Source: Anatilimnocola aggregata (GTDB lineage: Bacteria; Planctomycetota; Planctomycetia; Pirellulales; Pirellulaceae). From it: DNA of 64,000 nt. Numbering within the stretch: position 1 is the stretch's first letter; every line of letters starts with the position of its first letter. The stretch is from the NCBI RefSeq assembly GCF_007747655.1, contig NZ_CP036274.1:7688001-7752000 (forward strand), written 5' to 3'. The notes below the pieces were generated by a model, which made no database searches, was not told where the DNA came from, and saw only the letters and a program-made list of their open reading frames with translations. Shown here piece after piece: positions 41,906 to 50,128 of this stretch. The position numbers and the translations under genes are program-made.

Positions 41906-41954
41906 AAAGTCGCTTTTGTCCTTCGCTTACTTGCGCCCCCGCTGCTTACTTCCG

Positions 41955-42052
41955 CCCCCGCCCCTGCGGCGGGGGTTGATTGGCTTTTGCACTGGACTGT
42001 AATTACCGATCCTAGCGCAAAACCCAATGAACCACCGGGGCAGGCCCGGTGG
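41955..42052. repeat. Paired CCTGC-loop hairpin element 1
   Basis: Forward hairpin CCCCCGCC-CCTGC-GGCGGGGG (41955-41975), tail TTGATTGGCTTTTGCACT, about 20 unique bases, then the inverted tail GCGCAAAACCCAATGAA and reversed hairpin CCACCGGG-GCAGG-CCCGGTGG (42032-42052). The two halves face each other. Lies between the CotH and ABC genes. Confidence 0.8.
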
Positions 42053-42118
42053 CGTTTGAAGGAGATGGGTTGTTGGTAGAATGGCGACTTTCACCGCGCC
42101 ACCACGACATTCCCTCCC

Positions 42119-43978
42119 TTGACTGCATCGCCCACAGATTCTGATATCGCCGAGCCCATCAGCATCCCCACGGGGCCGTCGAACTGGGCGCTCATTCTTC
42201 GCATGCTCGCGCTGGGGTGGCGTTATCGCTGGGGTTGCATTCGCCTGCTGGTGCTACAAGGTCTACTGCTCCTGACCGCGCTGTCGTGCCTCGGCTTGAC
42301 CGGCTTGGGCATCGATTTGATCCGGCATTTTGCCGATCCCGATAACGTGCCGATGACGCCGTTTCCGTTCGGCCTGGCACCGCCGACCGGTTGGTCCCCC
42401 ATGGCGCAGGTGGCCTTGATTGCCGGGTTGATCTTGGCCTTAGAACTGACGCGCGGCGCGCTGAACTATACGTACGCGTTGTCGGCCGGTTACCTCGTAC
42501 ACACGCGGATCGTTGTCGATCTGCGGGCGCAGGTTTACGACAAGTTGCAACGACTGTCGTTCAATTTCTTCGATGCCAACGCCACGGGCTCGATCATTAA
42601 CCGCGTAACCGGCGACGTACAATCGGTGCGTGCGTTCGTCGATGGCGTGCTGATTCAGCTGGTCATTCTCACGTTGTCGCTCATTGGCTACATGAGCTAC
42701 ATGCTGACGATCCATCCGCTGCTGACATTCGCCTGCCTCGCGACCACACCCATCATGTGGCTGGTGACGGCCATCTTCTCGCGGATGGTCCGCCCGCTGT
42801 ACGACCGCAATCGCGAACTGGTCGACAACGTCGTCCTGCGACTGGCCGAGAGCATTCAAGGCGTGCAGGTGATTAAGGGCTTTGGCCGGGAGCAAGAAGA
42901 GATCGCGCAGTTCGCCAAGGACAATCGCGAAGTGAAAGACCAACAGCAGGGCATCTTCTGGCGAGTCTCGATCTTCGGCCCGATCATCGGCTATATGACG
43001 CAACTGAACCTCGTCATTCTGCTGGCCTATGGCGGCTATCTTGTTTCGCGCGGCGAGCTGCCTCTGGGTTCTGGGTTGATCGTCTTCGCCGGTTTGCTGC
43101 AGCAGTTCTCTAGCCAGGTGGCGAACCTGACGAACATCGCCAACAGCGTGCAGCAGAGCCTCAGTGGTGCGCGGCGGGTGTTCGAGATTCTCGATGCTCC
43201 GATTCACGTGCAGAACCCCGTGAATCCCACACCGATTGGCCGCGCGCGAGGGGACGTCGCGTTGGAGAATGTGTGGTTCGAATATGTTCCCGGTGCGCCC
43301 GTGCTGAGCGACATCAGCGTAAAGATTGCCGCAGGCACTCGCATTGCCATATTGGGTGCGACCGGAGCTGGCAAGAGTACGCTGCTGAGTCTGCTCTGTC
43401 GCTTTTACGATCCGACCCGCGGCCGCATCACGCTCGATGGTCACGACCTGCGCGATCTCGATCTGGATGAGCTGCGGCAGAATATCGGGCTCGTGTTTCA
43501 AGAGACGTTTCTTTTTAGCAATACGGTTGCCGCCAATATTGCGTTCGGTCATCCTGGGGCCTCGCAGGAGCAAGTCGAAACAGCTGCTAAGATCGCCGCG
43601 GCCCACGAGTTCATTGTCGATTTGCCCGATGGTTATCAAACTGTGCTGGGCGAAAGCGGACTCGATCTTTCCGGCGGCCAGCGACAACGGCTGGCCATCG
43701 CCCGGGCCGTGCTGCTCAATCCCGCGCTTTTGCTACTCGACGACCCTGCGGCTGCCATCGACCCACACACCGAGCACGAAATTCTCGGCGCGATCGAACA
43801 AGCCATGAGTGGCCGCACCACGTTCATTGTCGCGCACCGCCTCAGCACTTTGAGAGCGTGCGATCTGGTGATGGTGCTCGAAGAAGGACGCATCGTGCAG
43901 TTCGGCACGCATGACGAACTTCTCAAGCAGACCGGGCACTATCGACTGGCAGCGGAATCGCAGTTTGCAGAAGTGTAG
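42119..43978 (+). CDS. ABC transporter, fused permease and ATPase (exporter type)
   Basis: 619 residues: an N-terminal six-helix membrane domain (about residues 45-335) and a C-terminal ATPase. Walker A is GATGAGKST, the Q-loop FQETFLF, the signature LDLSGGQRQRL, the Walker B LLLLDDPAAAID and the H-loop IVAHR. The usual catalytic Glu after Walker B is Asp (DD), which is found in some exporters and in degenerate sites of heterodimers; no partner is next door. Substrate unknown; lipids, peptides or drugs are all possible. It starts with TTG 42119, which lacks a ribosome site, so the true start may be a little downstream, before the first helix. A small hairpin separates it from the convergent cupin gene. 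Confidence 0.85.
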   Translation: MTASPTDSDIAEPISIPTGPSNWALILRMLALGWRYRWGCIRLLVLQGLLLLTALSCLGLTGLGIDLIRHFADPDNVPMTPFPFGLAPPTGWSPMAQVALIAGLILALELTRGALNYTYALSAGYLVHTRIVVDLRAQVYDKLQRLSFNFFDANATGSIINRVTGDVQSVRAFVDGVLIQLVILTLSLIGYMSYMLTIHPLLTFACLATTPIMWLVTAIFSRMVRPLYDRNRELVDNVVLRLAESIQGVQVIKGFGREQEEIAQFAKDNREVKDQQQGIFWRVSIFGPIIGYMTQLNLVILLAYGGYLVSRGELPLGSGLIVFAGLLQQFSSQVANLTNIANSVQQSLSGARRVFEILDAPIHVQNPVNPTPIGRARGDVALENVWFEYVPGAPVLSDISVKIAAGTRIAILGATGAGKSTLLSLLCRFYDPTRGRITLDGHDLRDLDLDELRQNIGLVFQETFLFSNTVAANIAFGHPGASQEQVETAAKIAAAHEFIVDLPDGYQTVLGESGLDLSGGQRQRLAIARAVLLNPALLLLDDPAAAIDPHTEHEILGAIEQAMSGRTTFIVAHRLSTLRACDLVMVLEEGRIVQFGTHDELLKQTGHYRLAAESQFAEV

Positions 43979-43995
43979 CTCTGTCTAACACCCGT

Positions 43996-44013
43996 GCCTC
44001 GGTACTCCGAGGC
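43996..44013. terminator. Hairpin between convergent genes
   Basis: GCCTCGG (43996-44002), loop TACT, CCGAGGC (44007-44013), in the 51-base gap between convergent stops. No T-run; termination is inferred from position. Confidence 0.4.
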
Positions 44014-44029
44014 GAGGGAGTGAAGATGA

Positions 44030-44782
44030 CTACCCGTACAACTTATACGCTTCGCTGGTGCTTAAGCGTTTGGCGCGGATGCGATTGTCGCTGAGCTTTT
44101 CGCCCTTGGGATCGATGTAGAGCCGGCCGCTGCGGTTCTTGGCGTTGGGGTCGACGTTCATCACGTGGATGTTGAAGATGAAGGCTTTGTCGCTGGTGGC
44201 TTGGAACCAGTGGACGTTGTCTTTGTGATCGCTGACAGTCGAGTGACCACCGGGACCAAACTGGGCGTCGACGGTGGGGCGGATAATGATGTGGTCGGCT
44301 TCGTCTTCGAGCCGGTCATAGTGCTTGCCCTGGAAAGTTCCCTGCAAGATGAGGAAGGCGGTCGCCATGTTGTTATGCCCGTGCGGCACCACGCTCCGAC
44401 CCTTGCTGAGGGCGAAAATCTGGTGGCCGAAGACGAGGCTTGTCGGCAGCCCTTCGACTTTGGGGAACTTGGCCCGCAAGCTGACTTCGCCTTGATCCTT
44501 GTATTTAATGTTCTCGGTCAGTTTTTCGATATCGAGAAACTTCATCGCATCGGCCAGATCGACCTGGGCAAACAGTTCGTCAACCTTTGTCTGCCAATCG
44601 GTTTGCTTCAGCTTCTGCCCCTTCACATCCTGGCTCAGGTCGTGCAGATCTTTCATCCACTTGTTAGCGAGCAGCTTCATGTCGGCCGCAAACAGTTCGC
44701 GCGTGCAGAGCGTCTCGAGCAGCGAATAAGTGAGGAGCGCACCGAGAGTGTGCTGACCGAACGACCGACGGGAGAGAGACAT
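44030..44782 (-). CDS. Exported cupin-like protein of unknown function
   Basis: 250 residues. The N terminus MSLSRRSFGQHTLGALLTYS is a twin-arginine-type signal. The central region VPHGHNNMATAFLILQGTFQ with GKHYDR reads as a cupin first motif (His-x-His, then a conserved Glu-equivalent and Gly), and DKAFIFNIHVMNVDP as the second. A metal-binding cupin fold is therefore likely but not proven. The helical N-terminal part (residues 30-90) is of unknown type. ATG 44782 is certain enough: GGAGG lies seven bases upstream, whereas the longer frame to 44809 has nothing. It lies alone between the ABC gene and a hairpin repeat. Confidence 0.7.
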   Translation of the reverse strand: MSLSRRSFGQHTLGALLTYSLLETLCTRELFAADMKLLANKWMKDLHDLSQDVKGQKLKQTDWQTKVDELFAQVDLADAMKFLDIEKLTENIKYKDQGEVSLRAKFPKVEGLPTSLVFGHQIFALSKGRSVVPHGHNNMATAFLILQGTFQGKHYDRLEDEADHIIIRPTVDAQFGPGGHSTVSDHKDNVHWFQATSDKAFIFNIHVMNVDPNAKNRSGRLYIDPKGEKLSDNRIRAKRLSTSEAYKLYG

Positions 44783-44860
44783 CGAACCGCCTCCGAGGAA
44801 AGTAGCCAAGGGAATGGCAATATCTTAGGCGTATGACGAAGGCACCCGCAAACAAAAACG

Positions 44861-44965
44861 CCCCCGGGCCTGCCCCGGGGGTTTAACGGCTATTGCGATA
44901 CTTAGAACGAAGCTCGCAATAGTCGCATTGCGCAAAAGCTAATGAAACACCGCCGCGGAGTCGCG
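44861..44965. repeat. Paired CCTGC-loop hairpin element 2, partly degenerate
   Basis: Forward hairpin CCCCCGGG-CCTGC-CCCGGGGG (44861-44881), then TTTAACGGCTATTGCGA. The second half is degenerate: GCGCAAAAGCTAATGAAACACCG and a hairpin CCGCG-GAGT-CGCGG. Between them a perfect 9-bp dyad CTATTGCGA (44890-44898) and TCGCAATAG (44914-44922) is unique to this copy. Confidence 0.7.
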
Positions 44966-44981
44966 GGGGCGACGGCGATGG

Positions 44982-46451
44982 TTAGGGTGTCGCCGTTTCT
45001 GCCGTGCCACCCTCGCTCGGTGGATCGCGGTGCCGCTTGGGCTTGTAGATTTCGGTGGCGGTACCGAAGAAGGTTTCGCTGGCGTTCATCAAGGTTTCGC
45101 TCAGCGTGGGGTGCGGGTGGACGGTCTCGGCCAGGTCGCGAGCTTCGCAGCCCATCTCGATGGCGAGTGCTGCCTCGGATATGAGATCGCCAGCGCCGGG
45201 GCCGACGATCCCGCAGCCCAACACGCGCTCGGTCTCGGGATCGATGACGAGCTTCGTAAGCCCTTCGGTTCGCCCCAGGGCGATGGCTTTGCCACTGGCG
45301 GCCCAAGGATAAACGGCGATGTCGACGACTCGGCCAGCCTTCTCGGCCTCTTGCTGGGTGAGACCGCACCAGGCGAGTTCGGGATCGGTGAAGACGACAG
45401 CTGGGATGCAGAGCTTATCGAACGACGCGGGCTTGCCGAGCACAGCTTCGACCGCCACGCGGGCTTCGTGCGAAGCTTTGTGCGCAAGCATCGGATCGCC
45501 GGCAACGTCGCCAATGGCGAGGATGTGCGGGTCGGCCGTGCGCATCGACTTTTCGACTTGGATGAAGCCGCGCGGCGTGACAACGACGCTGGTGTTTTCC
45601 AAACCGATGCCACGAGTGTTCGGCTTGCGACCGACAGCCACCAGCACGCGGTCGTAGCGCTCGACACCAAACTTGCCGGGCCCTTCGAAGGCGACTTCGA
45701 CTTTATTATCGCGCAGGCCGAGCGAGCCGACCTTGGTGTTCAGGAAGATGCGATCTTCGAACAGCTTCATCAGATGCTTTTGCAGCGGCTTCACGAGGTC
45801 GCGATCGGCAGCGAGGAGGATGCCATCGAGAGCTTCGACCACGCTCACCTTGGAACCCAGGCGGGCATAGACGGTACCCATTTCGAGGCCGATATAACCG
45901 CCGCCGATGACGAGCATCGATTCCGGCACGTCGGCCAAGCGCAGTGCGCCGGTGCTGTCCATCACGCGGTCGGAACCAATATCGAAGCTGGCGGGCATCG
46001 CAGGGAGCGAACCGGTCGCGACAATGCATTGGTCAAACGTGAGCGTACGATCTTCGGGAATCGAGGGATCGTCACCTTCCAGCTTGAGGGTGGTCGAATT
46101 TTCGAACACGCCTTTGGCGGTGATGACTTTCACCTTCCGCTGCTTGGCGAGATTCTTTAGCCCGCCCGAGAGGGACGAAATGACTTTGTCTTTGCGGCCG
46201 CGCAACTTTTCGATATCGAGCTGAGGCTGGCCAAACGTGATGCCCCAATCCTTGTTCAGTTCTTCCACTTCGGAAAGAACGCGGGCCACGTGGAGCAGAG
46301 CCTTTGAGGGTATGCAGCCGCGCAGCAAGCAGGTGCCGCCGAGTTTGCCTTCTTGCTCGACGATGGTGACCTCCAGCCCCTCGTCAGCTGCGAAAAAGGC
46401 TGCGGCATAGCCGCCGGGACCACCACCGAGAACAACCACAGGAGTATGCAT
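44982..46451 (-). CDS. lpdA: Dihydrolipoyl dehydrogenase (E3)
   Basis: 489 residues. FAD- and NAD-dependent reoxidation of lipoyl groups of 2-oxoacid dehydrogenases. FAD site VVLGGGPGGYAAAFFA; redox-active disulfide C41 and C46 in GGTCLLRGCIPSK; NAD site LVIGGGYIGLEMG; C-terminal active-site His-Glu in VHPHPTLSETLMNAS. All expected parts are intact. The last 25 residues, rich in charged and Pro residues, are extra. No E1 or E2 gene is beside it, so it probably serves several complexes. A 10-bp dyad (46527-46556) lies between it and rpsD. Confidence 0.95.
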   Translation of the reverse strand: MHTPVVVLGGGPGGYAAAFFAADEGLEVTIVEQEGKLGGTCLLRGCIPSKALLHVARVLSEVEELNKDWGITFGQPQLDIEKLRGRKDKVISSLSGGLKNLAKQRKVKVITAKGVFENSTTLKLEGDDPSIPEDRTLTFDQCIVATGSLPAMPASFDIGSDRVMDSTGALRLADVPESMLVIGGGYIGLEMGTVYARLGSKVSVVEALDGILLAADRDLVKPLQKHLMKLFEDRIFLNTKVGSLGLRDNKVEVAFEGPGKFGVERYDRVLVAVGRKPNTRGIGLENTSVVVTPRGFIQVEKSMRTADPHILAIGDVAGDPMLAHKASHEARVAVEAVLGKPASFDKLCIPAVVFTDPELAWCGLTQQEAEKAGRVVDIAVYPWAASGKAIALGRTEGLTKLVIDPETERVLGCGIVGPGAGDLISEAALAIEMGCEARDLAETVHPHPTLSETLMNASETFFGTATEIYKPKRHRDPPSEGGTAETATP

Positions 46452-46526
46452 TGTGTCGACTTGGCGAAAGATGACAGCGCGGATGTAAGAGGTGCGAGGA
46501 ATCGCACGTTGAGAGGCAGGGCGAAT

Positions 46527-46595
46527 CCCGCTTACACGCTAAATCATGTAAGCGGGTCTCGTTGCATTCTATCCTGCAGCCGGAACAATTTCCGG
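46527..46595. terminator. Two hairpins between rpsD and lpdA
   Basis: Directly after the rpsD stop: GCCGGAA / TTCCGGC with a four-base loop (46579-46596 region), and further on CCCGCTTACA (46527-46536) / TGTAAGCGGG (46547-46556), a perfect 10-bp dyad. Neither has a strong T-run; the first is the likelier rpsD terminator. Confidence 0.45.
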
Positions 46596-46603
46596 CCAGC
46601 GCT

Positions 46604-47215
46604 TTAGCGGGAGAGGAATTCGACGACGATATTCACGTCGACCGGCAAGCTGAAGTCGTTCGGGCCGGGGACGGCCAGCAGGGTTGCCCGCAGGGTTTCA
46701 CCGTCGAACGAGACGAAATCGGGAGTGTTGGCCCCGCCTTCGCTCAGCACACCCTTGTACAGGTTGTAGATCGGTTCCTTCGCGCGAACCGTGATCACGT
46801 CACCCTGACGGAGTTGATAGCTGGGGCTGGTCACTTTGACGCCGTTCACAAAGAAGTGACCGTGCACAATTCCCTGGCGGGCTTGTGGACGGGTCTTGGT
46901 GAAGCCAGCGCGGCGGATGACGTTATCCAACCGGCGTTCGCACAGTGTCAGGAGCTGCTCGCCCGTGTTGCCCTTCTTCGAGGCCACCATGTGGTAGTAC
47001 TTACGAAGTTGGCGTTCGCCGAGGCCGTAATAGTGCTTGATTTTCTGCTTCTCGGCCGAGGCTTTACCCCAGTTCGACAAGCGGCGGCCACCCTTCACGT
47101 GCATACCAGGAGGGTTGTCGCGGCGCTCCAGGGCCTTGGCGGCACCTGCCGATTCATAAATCAGCGCACCCAAACGACGATTGATACGGGCCTTCGGACC
47201 ATGATAACGAGCCAT
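46604..47215 (-). CDS. rpsD: 30S ribosomal protein S4
   Basis: 203 residues. Primary 16S rRNA-binding protein of the small subunit. N terminus MARYHGPKARINRRLG; the S4 RNA-binding domain has CERRLDNVIRRAGFTKTRPQARQGIVHGHFFVNGVKV and RQGDVITVRAKE (shown here as C-E-R-R-L-D-N through G-H-F-x-V-N-G). The N-terminal region lacks the four zinc-binding cysteines of some S4 proteins, so it is the zinc-free form. It stands alone, not in an alpha operon with rpsM, rpsK and rpoA, as is common in planctomycetes. Upstream (47216-47483) I see no other gene; TTGAAC near 47340 might be part of a promoter. Confidence 0.97.
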   Translation of the reverse strand: MARYHGPKARINRRLGALIYESAGAAKALERRDNPPGMHVKGGRRLSNWGKASAEKQKIKHYYGLGERQLRKYYHMVASKKGNTGEQLLTLCERRLDNVIRRAGFTKTRPQARQGIVHGHFFVNGVKVTSPSYQLRQGDVITVRAKEPIYNLYKGVLSEGGANTPDFVSFDGETLRATLLAVPGPNDFSLPVDVNIVVEFLSR

Positions 47216-47483
47216 CGAGCAGTCTCTTTCAAAACGTGTGCGAAATACCTCAGTGGTGACGTTGGCAAGGCTGCTTTTGTGCGACAGCCGATCCTCGCCA
47301 AAACAAACGCCCTAGACTCACAAATTTGAACTCGGAAGTTCAACCGGGACCGGGTGCGGCCATCGCGGGAAGCCCGACATTTTGGCAAATCAGGCGGCTT
47401 TCGACAAGGGGCAAACTGCGGTCGTTGCAAGGTTTAAGGCTTAATGCTCAAGGATGCCAAGCGCACGAATTCGTCGTATTTCG

Positions 47484-49019
47484 TCAAACTTGAACCCTAA
47501 ACTTTGCACTGGCTGCCCCGGCAAACCCAGCGACCAGCAGAATGAGCAGGCAGGCAGCAGCCACCTGATTATCGACCCCAGAATGGATCATGCCAAAGAG
47601 TCGGCGCTGGATCAGGTCTTTGCCGGCGGGAATGACAAGGAGCGAGCAGGAGACATCGCCAATGGCAATCGTCAGCCCCAGGAGCCAGGCGACAAGCAGT
47701 GCCAAAAGACGCTGGGGAAGGACGATTCGCCAGAGAATTTCCCAGGGGCCGCAGCCGTCGAGTTGGGCGGCCTCCAGTTGGGAACGGTCAAATTGGGCCA
47801 CGGCATGCCAGACCACCAGCAGGACGAGGGGCAGGGCGCGAATGGCCTGCGCGAGGGCTGGGGCGAACACGGTCCGGTCATACAGGAAGGCCAAAGCAGG
47901 GAGCGCCGGCTGATTGAGCAGTTTGATGATCGCCAAACCAATGAAAGGGCCGGGAATCGCCAGCAAAAAAAACGCGACGAGGAACACGAGAGCGTATCTC
48001 CAGTTCTCCCCGCGCGCCCACCAGGCAACTGGGACTGCGAGCATCAGTGAGAGCGTGGCGGCGCTGGCCCCCGCCACAAACGTCCACCAGAAGTCCATGC
48101 GCGTCACCAGCAGCGTTCGCCAGAGCGTCGACCCGAGCGATTGCAGACTCCACTCGCGCAGCGCTTCGCTCCCCACAATGCGAGTCGACAGGCCAGCCTG
48201 GCGAACGAGAACCAGCAACGGAACTCCGGCGAGTAGCACCAGCATCAACCAGACGATTGCCGATGAAATAATCTGCGTTCGATTCACCGACCAGCGGATA
48301 GGCGATTGTTCCAGCTGGCGATAGTCGCCGAGCAGCAGCACGCGAGTGGAATAGGCAGCCATGACGATCAAGCCGGCGCATACCGCATAGGCAGGAAACG
48401 GATAGATGCTTTCGTTGACGAAGTTCCCAGCGATGCGATTGTAAACGCCTTCGGTCACCGTCGGCACCAAATAGACGTTCGTGACTGTCATCTCGTACCA
48501 CGAACTGACCGCAGCAAAGAAGCCCGCGGTAACAATCCAGGGCATGGCCCGAGGCACGATGATTTGCCACAGCACCGCAGTCAGCGGCAACTCGAGCAGC
48601 GCTTGCTCTTCTTCACTGCGCGGGACTTGCGTCAGGCCAACGGTAATCAACACCACAGCCCACGGAACTGCAGCCACTCCATGCACCCAGATCGCGATGG
48701 GCAAACCACTGAGCACTGCTTGTGGTGCATTACGACCAAACAGCCCCAGCCAGGCCCCGACGGCATCCCAACCGGCAAGATGAACATAGAGCGGAGCGAA
48801 CAGCAGCGCGGCGATGATGGCCCAGGCGATGCGCCCCCCGGCAATGTGCAGTCGCGAGAGCATCACCGCCAGCGGCAGGCCGAAGGAAACGGCGATCAGT
48901 CCCGATCCGATTGCCAGCGAGAGAGAAGTCAGCAGTTGCTGAATAGCAGCGGGATCAGCGAGCTCGCTCACATCAATCTCGCTAGGAGAACGCGGAGTTC
49001 TTGTTGAATTCTCAGTCAA
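47484..49019 (-). CDS. ABC transporter permease, iron(III)-type two-domain
   Basis: 511 residues with about twelve membrane helices in two homologous halves, the layout of FbpB/SfuB-type permeases that import ferric iron, and of related thiamine or phosphonate systems. The loops that contact the ATPase appear as EEEQALLELPLTAVLWQIIVPRAMPWI and, in the second half, EAAQLDGCGPWEILWRIVLPQ (EAA-like). No binding protein or ATPase is adjacent, so the partner genes lie elsewhere and the substrate is uncertain. The N-terminal 30 residues are hydrophilic. ATG 49019 is the first start. It is 20 bases downstream of the neighbouring secreted-protein gene, so the two may be co-transcribed. Confidence 0.85.
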   Translation of the reverse strand: MTENSTRTPRSPSEIDVSELADPAAIQQLLTSLSLAIGSGLIAVSFGLPLAVMLSRLHIAGGRIAWAIIAALLFAPLYVHLAGWDAVGAWLGLFGRNAPQAVLSGLPIAIWVHGVAAVPWAVVLITVGLTQVPRSEEEQALLELPLTAVLWQIIVPRAMPWIVTAGFFAAVSSWYEMTVTNVYLVPTVTEGVYNRIAGNFVNESIYPFPAYAVCAGLIVMAAYSTRVLLLGDYRQLEQSPIRWSVNRTQIISSAIVWLMLVLLAGVPLLVLVRQAGLSTRIVGSEALREWSLQSLGSTLWRTLLVTRMDFWWTFVAGASAATLSLMLAVPVAWWARGENWRYALVFLVAFFLLAIPGPFIGLAIIKLLNQPALPALAFLYDRTVFAPALAQAIRALPLVLLVVWHAVAQFDRSQLEAAQLDGCGPWEILWRIVLPQRLLALLVAWLLGLTIAIGDVSCSLLVIPAGKDLIQRRLFGMIHSGVDNQVAAACLLILLVAGFAGAASAKFRVQV

Positions 49020-49039
49020 AACGAGCGAAGCCGCTGTTT

Positions 49040-49966
49040 CTATCGCGACTTGGCGGGCTCTTTGCCTGGCAACTCCGCGGTGGCATGGCCAGCGGTCGGT
49101 TCTTCGGTAAAGCGGGCCAGGTATTCCATCTGACTATCGGCACCGTTGAAGCCCAGGACCGTTTCGCTCATATCCATCTGCTTGTGAAGCAAGCGGCCGG
49201 CATCCAGGTCGAACTTGATCGTACCACGCTGCAGCCGCTGCACCAGTTCCGACTTCAACTTGGGATCGTCGACTGGCGTGATGACCTGCGTTTCCATCGA
49301 GATGGTCGCTACACCTGTTTCGACCTTCAGCAGGCGATAGACCTGCGAGACCTGAATCTTCTTGACCTGACCATTGTCTTGCTTCAGCCGCACTTCGTCG
49401 GGCATGCTCCACTTGGTGCCGACCTTCACCTTTTGCTGCGGCAGGGGAATTGTCAGTTCGCCAATGCCAGGATTGAACTGCGAGTGCGTGTTTTTGCGTT
49501 CGAGCACGCGGCCGTGACGATCCATCGTGACTGTGGCAAGGGGGACGCCGACCGAGGTCGCAACGAGTTCGTAGCCGGGCGGCGGAGTCTTGTCGGTTTC
49601 GCTGTTGTATTTCACTTCTTGCCGGCCAGTCACACTTTGCCACATGTCGACGTGGTCGACCGAATGAACAAACGTGGTTTTGCCATCTTCGGCCACGCTC
49701 AGAATCTTCCAAGTTTTGGTCGATACGCTACGAGTCTTCGCCACTTGAGTCGCGCCACGAATCGTCGTTTCGACCGTTACCAGATGGACGACCTTGGTGT
49801 GAAACGTCTGCTCGGGGCGAAATTTATAGGCCAGATCGTAAAGTTCGGTGTCGGTGATGGTCTTGGCCGGCGCACTCTGGGAAGACACGGCTTCTTGCGC
49901 GAGGCCCGTGCCAATGAGAGACAAGCCGGAGAGCACGGCAGTGAGAGTCAACAGGTAGGTTCGCAT
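49040..49966 (-). CDS. Secreted protein of unknown function
   Basis: 308 residues. The start MRTYLLTLTAVLSGLSLIGT is a clear signal peptide with cleavage near GLAQE. The mature part is beta-rich: YDLAYKFRPEQTFHTKVVHL, then pairs of strands to a C-terminal Pro/Glu tail (ELPGKEPAKSR). Motifs such as KVKVGTKWSMPDEV and FDLDAGRLLHKQMDMSETV are typical of DUF6263-like secreted planctomycete proteins, but I am not certain of the family. ATG 49966 is used; the frame is open to 50008 without a signal sequence. No catalytic residues are visible. A paired hairpin element lies just upstream. Confidence 0.65.
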   Translation of the reverse strand: MRTYLLTLTAVLSGLSLIGTGLAQEAVSSQSAPAKTITDTELYDLAYKFRPEQTFHTKVVHLVTVETTIRGATQVAKTRSVSTKTWKILSVAEDGKTTFVHSVDHVDMWQSVTGRQEVKYNSETDKTPPPGYELVATSVGVPLATVTMDRHGRVLERKNTHSQFNPGIGELTIPLPQQKVKVGTKWSMPDEVRLKQDNGQVKKIQVSQVYRLLKVETGVATISMETQVITPVDDPKLKSELVQRLQRGTIKFDLDAGRLLHKQMDMSETVLGFNGADSQMEYLARFTEEPTAGHATAELPGKEPAKSR

Positions 49967-50007
49967 CAGCGCATCCTTGCTGAAGGTGATCTTGCTTTGT
50001 CTTACCA

Positions 50008-50104
50008 CCCCCGGGCCTGCCCCGGGGGTTCATTGGCTTTTGAACTAGGGCCACTCGATCAAGGTAGTGCAAAAGCCGCTAAACCCCTGCCGCAGGGGCA
50101 GGGG
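50008..50104. repeat. Paired CCTGC-loop hairpin element 3
   Basis: Forward hairpin CCCCCGGG-CCTGC-CCCGGGGG (50008-50028), tail TTCATTGGCTTTTGAACTA, about 20 bases, inverted tail TAGTGCAAAAGCCGCTAAA, reversed hairpin CCCCTGCC-GCAGG-GGCAGGGG (50084-50104). It fills the gap between nadK and the secreted-protein gene and may end nadK transcription. Confidence 0.8.
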
Positions 50105-50128
50105 CGGAAAAGGCGATTAGTGAGCATC

